The notes under the pieces were generated by a model. The model did not search any database. It saw only the letters and a program-made list of their open reading frames with translations, and was not told the origin of the DNA. 64,000 bases of DNA from positions 62,001 through 126,000 of the forward strand of contig QPMI01000058.1 in NCBI GenBank assembly GCA_004431415.1, in the 5' to 3' direction. Source of the DNA: Cyanophora paradoxa. Its lineage: Eukaryota > Glaucocystophyceae > Cyanophorales > Cyanophoraceae. The translations under genes and the position numbers were made by a program. Each line of letters begins with the position of its first letter. The stretch's first letter is position 1. This document shows, piece by piece, positions 21,024 to 32,600 of the stretch.

Positions 21024-24000
21024 CTACTTCCGGCCCGCGCCCCGGCCCCGCTGCTTGAGGAAGCCGCTCCGAAGGCCCTGGCCCTGGGCCCGCCGCGGCC
21101 CCGGCCCCGGCTCCGGCTCCGGCTCCGGCTCCGGCTGCAGCTCGCGCAGGAGGGCCCGCGCCCGCTGGAGGCGCGCCGCGTTCTCGGCCTGCTGCTCCGC
21201 GAAGCCGCTCAAGAGGCCCCGTAACGCCGGGGCCAAGTGGCGGTCGTTGGCGTTCGAATTTGCGAGGCAGTGGGCGGGGATGGCGTCCACGGCCCTCTCG
21301 AGGATGGCCACGGCCCGCCTGCAGTGCTGCGCGCGGGCCTCCGTGGGGAGGGCCTCCTTGCAGTCCGCCCCCTCCAGAATCTCGAGGGCCAGGTCCACGC
21401 GCGGGTACGGACCCTACGGACCCTTCGTCAGATTCTGAAAGCTTCCCTACAGTGAGCCTTGCACGAGCGCGCACCGAGAGAGCGATGGCGAGGGCGAGGT
21501 CGAAGGCGGCCGGGGTCCCAGGGCCGAGGGCCCGCAGGAACGCCACCGCGCCGCCCACGTCCGCGCCCGCCATCCGCCGCCCCAGGGCCAAGCACTCCGC
21601 CTCGAATTCTGAGGCGGAGTCGCTTAGGGCGCGGGCCGCTGGGGCGAGCCAGCCCCCCGCCGGCTCCAGCTTGAGCGTGTGGAAGGCCGGCCCGGCCAGC
21701 GAGGGGCGCCCCGGCAGCGGTGAGGCGCGGCAGACGCGCGGCGGGTCGACGGCGCGGCCGCCGGCCGTGCGGGTGAGCTCCACGACTGAGAACGACCGCC
21801 GGGCCGCCTCTTTGAAGGTTGAAGCGGCGGCGGCGTCGACGGCGCCGCCTGCAGCCGCCCTGCCGCCGCGCCCGGCGCCGGCGGGCTGCGAGAGGGCATG
21901 CACCGCCTTGGCATAACCGTAGAGATGCTGTATGGCGCTGGCAAGGAGATCCGGTGCCTCCGGGTCAGAGAGGAGCGAGCCGGGGTCCGATGCCACCGCC
22001 CGCAGGAGCCGCCAGGCGCACACGCTCTGCAGGTCGGCGCCGGCGGGGCCCAACTCCGCAGCGCAGAAGAAGAGACGGCAGAGGACTGGCATCGGGAGCC
22101 TTTCGCCTTCGTGATCGATATCACCGACTCCGAAGACGTCGATCGCCAGCGCGGCGCGGCGGACTTGCTCGCTCGCGATCGACGCTTCTGCGGGCCGGCC
22201 CAGCGGCACGCGTCATGATCAGTACAAGAAAGTCAGCGCCGTCCACAGCCGTACCGTCGAGGCGCTGGACCAACGAGCGGCCCCAGACGACGGCAAGCGA
22301 GAGCGCGTCCGACAGGAACGACGTCGACGGCGTCGACGTCGACAGCGTCGGGGCGCCCCTGTGGTCGAAGTGCGCCTGGATGTAGGCTTGGACGTGGAGG
22401 AGCGCGGCCTCCAGGAGGGAGGGGTCTTCGGTGGCCCCCTCCCTGCGAGGAAGGAGGGACGCTCAGATCGAGAGCTCAGCTCGAGCTCCATCTTAAGCTC
22501 CATCTTATTATTAAAATGCCGGTATCTCTTTATATTTAGAAGCTTAAGAGATTTCAGAGCTGAAGGCAATTCTTCTTCAAATTACTTTTCATCAAAAGGT
22601 CATGATCTTATATAAAATATATCATGTCTTTAGGGCCAAATCTAGAGGTGAAAGCGGGCGGGCGATTGCAAGCGGACCGGAGGGCGAGGGCGGCGGCGGC
22701 GAAGTCGCCCTGGGCGGCGAAGATGGCGGCGGCGGCCTCGGGGCGGCCGCGCGCGCGCTCGAGCGCCGCCAGCTCCGCCCCGAGCTCGAGGCGCTCGAGC
22801 AGCGCCGCCCGCGCGTCCACGTCCTCCACCCGCCCCGCGTACCCCGCCGCCTCGGCCCGCAGCCGCCGCCCCGCCTCGCCGTCCCCTCGCGCCGCGAGCT
22901 TCGCCAGCGCCGCGGCGCACTCGGAGAAGTACCTGCGCGAGAAGGGTGTTGGCGAAAGCGATCCAATCCGGGATCCGAAAGCGAGAATCCGGATTCGCAC
23001 CAGGGGCGCTCGCGCTCGAGGCGCTCGTCGCGGTCGATGAGGGCCTCGCCAAACGCGTACTCGCCGCCCTGCGCCCGCGCCCGCCCCAAAAGATGAGATG
23101 GCGGTCAGATGGCGGGGCGGGGCCGGGCGGACCGCAGCGCAGAGCCCGAGGGCGCGCCGCCGGCGCTCGAGGCCGCCGGCCGCGAAGAGAACCTCTGCCG
23201 CCTCGCGGGGGCGCTTCACCTCGGCCAGCGTGCCCGCCGCCCGGTCCGCCAGCGCCGCCGCCGCCGCCGCGAGCTCGTCCGCCGCCGGACGGGCCCACAG
23301 GGCCGGCGGGGCGCGGGGAGACGAGCAGGGCGACCGCGCGGCGCCGCGGCGGCTGAGGCGGCTGCGGAGGGTGCGAGGCCGCCGAGCGGTTCTTCCCCTT
23401 GCCGCCCTTGTTCTTCTTCGCGGGGCGGGCTGGCCCGCGGGGCGGTGCGCCGGCGCCGGCTGCAGAGGCTGGGGCGTGAGCCGGACGGGGCCCGAGGGGT
23501 CAAGGTCGTCATCGACGCTGAAGACGCGCTTGGCGGCGGCGGCCTCCGCCGCCAGCGCGGCCGGCGCCTCGCCGGCGTCGGCGAGCGACTGCAGCGCGCG
23601 CCGCAGCGCCTCGAGCTGCACCAGCGCCCCCGTGGCCACCTCGGCGGTCTCTGGCGGCGGCGGCGAGGCGGCGAGGAGGGCCCCGCAGGCGCGGAGGAGG
23701 CAGCGGAGGCGGAGGTCAGGCCGGCCCAGCGCGAGCGCCTCGGCCGCCAGGCCGGCCCACGCGCCGGCGCCGCCGTCCTGCTCCACGTTCTCCTCCACGA
23801 CCGCCGCGAGAAAGGCGATCTCGAGTGAAGCCTCCGGATCCGCCGCCTGCGTTTCCGCCGCGCCGGCCTCGGCCTCCGCCTCTGCCAAGCGCGCCAGGTC
23901 GGCCCGCGCCGCCCCGAGGAGCTCGCGGAGGAGCGGCAGGGCGCCCTCCACGGGCCGCCCGTCCAGCGCGACGTGCGCCCGCGCGTACGCGAGCGTGCAG

Positions 24001-26619
24001 CCGACCGCGCCTCGCGCGTCCTTGCCGCGCCTGCGAATTTCATGAGCGAGGCAAAATGAGAGAAGAGAAGGAGGAGGGCGTACCGGAGGGCCTCGGCGGC
24101 CCTGGGGAGCTCGCCGCGGCGGCGGAGGAGGCGGGCGGCGCGGGCGTGGTTGCCCCGCGCGGCCTCCAGCTCGACGAGCTCGTCCAGGAAGCCGTGCGCC
24201 TCGAGCGCCGCCGCCCGCTCGTCCTCCGAGGGAAGCAGCTGCAGGAACGCCAGCGCGTCCCCGCGCCCGTAGGCGCAGGCGCCCCCGCCGCCTCCGCCGC
24301 CGCCACCGCCGTCCGCCTCGGCGCTCGCGCCCGCGCGCCGCGCGCACTCGAGCAGGACGGGCGAGCGCCAGGCCGCGGTCCTGCCGGCCTCGTCCGCTCG
24401 CACGATCTCGAGCACGCGCCGCAGGTCGCCGCTCTGTCGAAGGACCTCAGTGATAAGAAAGTCAAACTGGTGCGCAAGGGGGCGGGCGGGCCTGAAGGCA
24501 GGCGTCGAGGGCGCGGTGGAGGCCGGCCTCGGTGCCGTCGCGGCAGAAGCTGTCGACGGCCCGGGCGTGCAGCCCCGCCTGGAGCAGCACGCGGCCGGCC
24601 TCCAGGAAGGCCCCGCCCTTCTCCAGCAGCGGCGCGATACGCAGCGCGACGCCCTCGATCCCGACTGGCGCCGCCGCCGGCGCCGATCCCGATCCCGATC
24701 GCGAGGCCGGGCCGGCAGCGCCGGGGCCGGCGCGGCAGCGCTCGGCGAGCGGGAGGGCGTCCATGAACCAGGCGACGGCCTTGTCGGTCATGGGCGGCGC
24801 GAGCGCGAGGAGCCGCTCCGCCGCCCTCGTCAGCAGCTCCACCGCCTTCCGCGCCCGCTGCGCCGCCGCCGCGTCCCCGCCGCCCGCCGCCGCTGCCGCC
24901 AGGGATGAGCGGTACCAAGTCGGGCCGGGGGCGAATTCGAACGGCCTCGCACCGGCCTCGCGGAGGGCCTCCTCGTGCTCGATCTCGGCGATCGCCCAGT
25001 CGCGGCCCCGCCTGTTGCCCGCGTTGCGGAAGCACAGCCGCGCGTTCTCGTACTGCTGCTGCTCCATGAACTCCCTGCAAGCCGGTCAGATCTAGAGCAG
25101 ATGCTCAACAAGGAATAAGCCTTATAAAACGTAATATGGTTTTATCAATCAACCGGAATAATTATTTAAAGCTGGGTGGGCCGGGGCGCGGCGCACATGC
25201 CGCGCTCGTCCCAGCGCCTGCGGCGCTCCTCGGCGTCGGGGCTGGCGCTGCAGAGGGCGTCGAGGCCCTCCTGCGGGTCCGCCGTCGCGTGGACGAGCTC
25301 GGTGCGGCCCGCCCCGCTCGCCTCGCAGTGCTCCAGGCACCGCCAGAGCCGCTCCAGCGGCGCCGCCGCCTCGCCCTCCTCGAACAGAACCAGCTGCGAC
25401 AGATTAGGATAAGAAGAGTTCAGAGTCGATTCAAACGGGGGCCGACCTGGCCTTTGGCGCGGGTGGCGGCGACGTAGAGGAGCTTGAGCTCGTGGCAGAG
25501 GGGGCCGTACTTCAGGAGCTCCGGCTCGAAGTCGCGGGCGTAGGAGAAGTCGCCGACCGGCGCCGCGAGGCGCCCGAGCACCGCGTAGAGCTTCGCGCAC
25601 GGCGAGCCCGCCACGAAGTCTGCAGCGCGCGAGGGCCACCTCGAATCAGATCAAAACCGAAGCAGGGCACAGAGTCGATAGCTATTATAATTAGCTACCG
25701 CTGCAAACAAAAACTAACATAAAATTCAATCTAAACCTAAGCAGAGTAAATAATTGCGCACTGTAGAGGACGACGTCCTGGAACTCGAAGCCCTTCGACT
25801 CGAACGCGGTGAGGAGGATCGCCGCGCCGCCCCCGCCGGCCCCGTCCCCGTCCCCCTCGCCGTCCCCCTCGCCAAAGCTTGCGCCGGCGTCCCCGCGGGC
25901 GCTCCGGTACAGGCTCTCCAGCCGCTGCTTCTGCTCCTCGTCCCGCACAATAACAACCTGAGAGGTTCTCAGAATTCGAAGTCAGCACCGCCGCGAATGT
26001 ACATGTACGGCCGCTCGCTAAGATCCTAATTTAGGTGATGATAGGATCTAGGGATCTCCGCCGCCTATCCAATTTTTAATCTAGGATCTAAATTAAACAG
26101 CGTACCTCGTCGGCGGTCCACTCCTTCTGGGCGAGGAGGGCGGCGAATTCTGGGGCGGAGAGGGAGGCGGGGCGGACGAGGAGGGGCAGCGGGCCCAGCT
26201 TGAGCGCCTCCTCCATCTTCACCTCGTCTGCGCCCGCCCGCAGATATTAATTGCATAAGCTATAAATAAAAGCGGCAAATGGAAGCTATTCGGTTCGGTT
26301 GGAGGGAGCCAAGGAAGACGACTCACCGATCGAGTTGGGGAAGAGGGTCTGGCCAAGCGAGCGAGGGGCGGAGCTCGCGTGAGCGGGTGCGAGCGTGCGG
26401 GCGCGTCGAAGGAGGACGGACCCGGAGGAGGACGGCGAGGGAGGTAGAGAGGTTGAGCACGCCGGCGTGAGTGCGGAAGTTGCGCCGCAGCAGCCGCACC
26501 GGCGGCACGCGCGCGGGCCCGCCCGCCCGCTGCCCCGGCCCCGCGATGTGCGGGAGCGCGTGCTTGTAGAAGAACGACTTCACGTCTGCGACCGCGGCCG
26601 GCGTGAGCCGTTGCGCTGA

Positions 26620-26652
<33 letters not shown>

Positions 26653-29600
26653 CGGGCTCCTTTAAGGTTAAAATTGCTGGGTAACTGCTAGTACGAGATA
26701 TTGTGAGGATATCGCAAGGGCGCGCGCGCCCTGGAATCGGAAGCCAGAGCCACATAAATGCTAGCTATATAGATACGCTGCTTTCTATTTTAGAAATATA
26801 TCATAATTAACCGTAAACAGAGATGTAAATATAAGAGTTTGCGCGCCCTGGAATCGGAAGCCAGAGCCCTGGGCGATGGTCTGCGCCGTGTCGCCGGCCA
26901 GGGCGAACCCGTCGGCGTTGCCGCTCACGAAGCTGAAGAGCGCGATCTGTGCGATGCTCAGGTCCTGCACCTGTCCGATGTTGGAGGGAGTTATAATTAG
27001 CCGCAGCTGCAGGGGCGGGTGCCGGCTCGCACGCTTAAAGCTTATGCACCTCGTCGACGGCGACGAAGTGGAAGGGGGCGGGCCCGCCTCGCCCGCCCCG
27101 CCCGGCCTGGCGCTTGAGCTGGCGGAAGGCGTGGAGGACGAAGTCCGCCACGTCGTACTCGCCCCGGCCCCGCTTCATCGCCTCGTACCGCTCGAAGAGC
27201 TCGTACACCTGAAAATGGGTGTTTGCACCAGTCCGCAAGCTCTTAGCGCAACAGATCTGTATTTATACGACCTATAGACTCAAATTACATGCGCCAGAAG
27301 ACTCGAGATTTAGATCTAAATCTAGATCCGGGAGCTCGAAGAGGTCGTACACCGGAATTTATGCATGCGCCAATCCGTAGACTTCAAGCGCCGGCGCCAC
27401 AGATATCGATCCGTAATTATGTGAGCTCTAGACTCAAACTACAGCTGCGAGCGCCAGCTAAATTTAATCAAGGCGAAATTCGAGCTGCCGCGAGATTAAC
27501 GTCGACGTCTCCAGCGCACCTCGGCACGCAGCTTGGAGTCGGCGAAGGCGCTGCGCCACACGTACTCGGAGGCCTCCGCCACGAACTGCTCCCGCGGCAC
27601 GGGCGCCGCCTCCCCGCCCGTGAACCGCCCCAGCACCGCGTCCTGCGGGAGTGATAGTGGGCGGAGGCCTCTCACGCGGAGCCGTTATCCCCAGCCGCGC
27701 AACACCTTGAAAATTATAGTGTGCGGAGGCCTCTAGATCTAGATCTCACGCGGGGCCTTCAGCCCAGGCTATAGCTATAGCGAGGCCTAGCTCTACGAAG
27801 CCGCGCACCTCGGAGCCCTTGATGAGAGCCCTTAGCTAAGCCTCACGCGGCCAAAATTCTAGTGGGCGACGCTATCTATAGCTGCGCCAATCTCCGCGCA
27901 CCTCGGAGCCCTTGATGAGGGACATGAACTCGGAGAAGAGGAGGCGCGGGTCCTTGCGCCGGCGCAGCGGCTCCGGGAGGGCCTCGTAGTATGCGGCGCG
28001 GAAGAGGCGGTAGTCGACCTTCGCGCGGGCGCCCGCCCCGCCCCGCCCCAGGAACCCCTCCCGCGTCTGCGAAATCCCAGCGGAGCTTAAGCTTGAGAGA
28101 GAGTAGAGCTTATAATTATTGGCTTATAATTATTGGCTCAATGATCAGCTGAAGAAAATCAAAGCGCTAGCTCAAGAAAGCTAAGAATCGAGAATAAAAA
28201 GGCTTGAACATAAGAAAATGCTCTACGAAATTGTATATATAAAGATCGAGCGCACCTCGGAGGCCAGGAACGGGCTCTCGAGTTCCTCGTCGAGGAGCCC
28301 GAGGAACTGCTCGTAGGTGCAGACGAGCGGGCTGGCGCAGCCCGAGAGGCCCCGCCCCGCCCCGGCCCCGCGCCCGCCCGCGGCCGTGCCCTGGTCCCCC
28401 TCCTGCCGTTCGTTCGCTCGCGCTCAGCTCGACTGGGTGCGCGGGGGCGGAGCTTAAGCACCCGATCGCCGGGGGCGGCGGGGAGAGTGTTGAACATCCT
28501 GCGGAGCTCGGACTCGAGCTCCCGGCAGAGGCGCGGGTTCGCCGTGACGAGCACCTGCCGCCAGGCGGCACCCGCACACCGCCTCGCCTCCTCGTTCGCC
28601 ACCATCCGCACGAGCAGCACCTGCCGCACGAGATCATCAGCTTGGAGTCTCTCGGCTCTGTCTAGATACTAAACTTAAGCTAGATTTTGTTAGCTATAGC
28701 TATATTTAGCTAGAGCCGAGGGCATCCAAGCTGATCTAGATCTCGTGCCCGATATAGATCTCGGCTCTCGGAGACCCTTGGCTCTGTCTAAATATAACTC
28801 GCCGTGGTCTTGCCGGTGCCACCGCGGCCGAGGACGAAGACGGAGCCGGGCTGCTGGACGACCTCCATCTCCTCCGGGGCGAGCGCCATGAGGGGCGCGA
28901 CCTGCGCGAGCGCGCCGCCCACGGCGCGCCGCATCACCTCCGCCGACATCTGCGCGGACCCGGCCCGGATAGCTTAAGCTTGAGCTTCGACGGCGTGAGG
29001 AGTTCGAAGCTAAAGCTTAAGGAAAGCTCAAGGAAAGCTTAAGGTCGGGCGGCTTTAGCTTAGCTTGCGCGCCTCGAAGGACAATCATAAGAGGTTCTTA
29101 TATTGCTCGCCTCGAAAGACTTGGCGACGTTGAAGCGGTGCTCCTCCCCCGCCTCCTGCCTCCCCGTCGCCCCCGACCGGTACCTGCGCAAGTTCGAATC
29201 CGAAGGCTCAAATTTAAACTTCTGGATGACGAGGCACACCACTGGAAGTCCTTGGCGTGGGCGGACTGGGGCCCGCGCTCCAGCGCGGCGCCCCGGCAGC
29301 CGGCGAGGTACGCGTCCGAGTACATGCTGGCGACCTCCCGCGCGAGCCGGAGGCGGGCCGCCTCCATTCGCTCCGCCGCGTTCGTCTGGTCCACCTTCAG
29401 GATGCAGTGCACCTTGATGCACTGCCGGCGAACACCAAGCGCTTAGTATCAGAGTTCGGAACAGCATTAGCTATAGTAGAACAGATTACCTGCTCGACTT
29501 TGGGCTGGCCCGGCACGTGCGTCCAGGCGAAGCCCCAGAGCACGCGGAACTCGAGGACGCTGTCCACCTGTCGCGATTCGTAATGTTGAACTTCGATCAG

Positions 29601-32600
29601 GGAATGGAATATGCTTAATTGATAAGACGTTCGGGTGTTTAGATGTTCAGAAGAACGGTTTTGAACATAGACGGGTTCAAGAAACGCCGCTGGCATGCAT
29701 GCGCACCTGGACGGGGTACTGCTCGAGCGGGCTGGAGCTAGCGCCCCCTGACGCCGCGACGCTCTCCGGCGGCTCTGTCCCGTCGACGCCGGCGCCGGCG
29801 CCGTCGTCGACGTCGACGAGCGCGGCGCGCCGCTTGGCGCGGCGCCCGCGCTTCCCGGCCGCGAGCTTCAGCGCGCACTCGGCGAGCGCTCTCCGCTCCC
29901 TGTCCTCCAGCTCCTGCGCGTTCGAATTCAATTTAGTACCGAGTATAGCTTACGAAACAGATTATAATTATATTAGACGCTTCAAAACATATTCTTATCG
30001 AATTCGATTCTAATTCGAATTCAGCATTAATATTAATCATGAGTGAAGCTCAAGAAACACATGCTTTCAAACTCATTATAGCGATGACACGCGTACGCAC
30101 CGAGAACGTCTGGTAGGCCTCCGCGGCCATGTTCATCCGCCACTTGGAGTCATCGCCCAGCCGGCGGCTCGAGTCTTCCCCTAGGACCACCTCCGCCTTC
30201 CGGAGCTTGTTGAGGCGCTTGGCGCCCTCCTCGCCGTAGATGCGCTGCTGCAGCTGCCGGTGGTCCGCAGCCTTGACGTACAGCACCGGCGGCCGGGCGG
30301 GCTGCGGCGAGCTCGATTGCGCGAAGTCCGCGGCGCGCCGCTCGATGTGGTCGAGGAGGGCCGCCCAGCTGCGGTCCTGCCGCAGCGTGCCCCCGTGCCC
30401 GACGATGATGAGGCTGTGCCGCGCCCGCGTGATCGCGACGTTGAGGCGGCTGGAGACGCCCAGGAAGCCCACGTTGTTGTTCGACCGGACGAGCGAGAGG
30501 ATGATGACGTCCTTCTCCCCGCCCTGCGCGAGCGTTAATTAATTATAACCCGAGTCGACGACGGCGCAGCAGATCTAGATCTAGAGTTAAGGCGGGCGGG
30601 CGGGCGCACCTGGAAGCCGTCGACGCTCTTGACCTCGACCAGGGCCTTGCCGGACGCCATCTTCACAAGCCTCTCCCGCTTTCGCTGCGCCTTCGTTTTC
30701 GTTTGGCGCTCGGTAGCCGGCTCCCCAGACAGCTCCGCCTGCGCGGATGAATGGATGCTTAATATAAGCTTATATGAGATCGATGCTTAAGCTTAGCTTA
30801 TATTGAGCACCCATCCATCTCTAGTACATGAGCGCATGGATGCTGATGGAGCGCGTACGATGGCGTGCCACATCTAGATCTAGAGCGCCCCATGGCCAGC
30901 GCATGCACACCTCGATGAGCTCGACTTGCGCGGCGTAGGGCGTGATGACGCCGATTAGCGTGCGGGCCGACGCCTTGGCCATCGGCTTCTTGCCGGCCGC
31001 CTCATGATCGATATCAGGCCTAGGATCCAAGGGCACGCCGTCTCCGTCTTCATCTGCGACGTACTTTTTCCAGAAGCGCCGGCAGAGGTAAGACACCACG
31101 TTCGCCTGCGCGCTCGATCACGAGCTCGTGAGCGCTCAGCGCACACGCGAGGGCTGCAGCGTGGAGCCTCACCTCGATTTCGTTGCAGTAGCTGGGCCTG
31201 CCATCCGCGGAGACGGTCCGCTCGCCTTTGATCCGCACGTCGATGAAGACAAGCGGCGGGAAGAGGCCGACCTGAGGGACCGGAGCGTCGGGCGAATTCG
31301 GCATCGATCTCTATGCCGTATAATGGAAATTCACCTCGTCAGTGTGCCAAGGACGAGCAACGCCGACGCCTTGTCCGTCCTTGATCAGGCCGTCGTAGAA
31401 ATGGCGGCAGGGAAAGGCCGAAATCTCCGGATGCATGCTGCAAACAAGCCACAGAACGTTAGATCACTCCCCCCAACATTCGCGTGCCACTTTCCCATCA
31501 ACGTCTGCATCGCACCGGTATTGAGTGTTCAGGAGGCACTTCGCGACGCCGCACGCCTCGAGACGCTCGAAAAGGGACCGTCCGTACCCCTGCTGGACGG
31601 CGGCCTGCACGAAAGTCATGCATATGTGAGTAATGGTTTTGCAAGACGTCAATTTAGTGCAGATCTAGAAGAAAACGTGGAGGAGAATTCGTTGATCGTG
31701 ACCTTGGAGATGACGACGGCCTGCAGCTGCCGGGGGTCGCCGGCGAGGACGACGGCCCGCAGCGATCCGCGGAAGACGAGCGCCGTCAACGCCTCCGGGG
31801 CCTGAGATCAAATTCGAGATCAGATTGGATCCATGCAGTCTCTGCGCGGCGGCCTCGGATTGGATCGGATCGGGTCGCACCTGAGCCGCCTCGTCGACGA
31901 CGGCGACGGAGAAGCCGTCGTCGTTGCGGAGGAGGAAGCCCTGCGCCGCCGAGAGCGTCGAGAAGACGACCCGCGCGCCCTGCACGACCGCCCGCTCCCA
32001 CGCGCCGCGCCCCTTGCGCGCGAGCTCGCCGAGCGCGACGCTCGCGGAGGCGAGCTCCCGCGCCGCCGCCGCGTACTCGTTCTCCGTCAGCGGGGCGGCG
32101 CCGCCGTCCTCTAAAGCTCTCTGCAGGCAAAGCCGAGTCAACAGAGCACCAGGGGCCGGCGAGCGCGAGCGCCAGCGCGGCAGCCTAACGCGCCTTGTGC
32201 TTGACGACGCTGACGAGGGCGTTGCGGGCGTTGCCGAGGGTGTCGACGGCAGGACGCCCCTCGGCCTCGACGAGCCGCAGGGACGCCGGCAGCTCCTTCT
32301 CCAGCGCCGCCAGCCGGGCGCGGTTGCCCCTCGCGAGGCCGTCGAGGAGCTCGAGGACCTCCCGCCGGCCCATGTGGCGCCTGCCGCCGCCATCGACCGC
32401 GGCCGAATTCGAAGACGCCGTCGCGCGGGCGCCGGCGCCGTCGGCGCCGTCGCTGTTGGCGTCGTCCCGCCCGCGATCGCGAGAGGCGATGTTGGCGCGG
32501 ATCTTGGAGGCGGCGTCGTTGAAGGACTCCGTCCACTCGGCGACGGCCTCCCGGAGCCGCTTGACGCGGTGCGGGACGAAGATCCGCGAGAGCGCCTCGT

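Larger units (their letters stand above)
16250..21279. repeat. Inverted segmental duplication, block A copy 1
   Basis: Homologous in reverse orientation to 43548-48745. Gene order inside is RING (-), F-box (+), then the 3' end of the giant caspase/helicase gene (-). Similarity covers exons, introns and intergenic DNA. The right edge is sharp at GAGGCAGTGGGCGGG (about 21279). Confidence 0.85.

Noticed and set aside
23098-24045. Plus-strand open frames of 200-300 codons in 22.6-24.8 kb
   Set aside because: Ala/Arg-rich translations opposite the Ala-rich helical-repeat exons of the giant gene; a by-product of high GC.
29930-30105. Gene boundary between the SEN1-type and TRANK1-type helicases
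   Set aside because: The roughly 180-bp gap has donor GTGCGTACG and acceptor GCGCAG, and sequence on both sides matches a continuous TRANK1-like preamble, so an intron is simpler than two genes.
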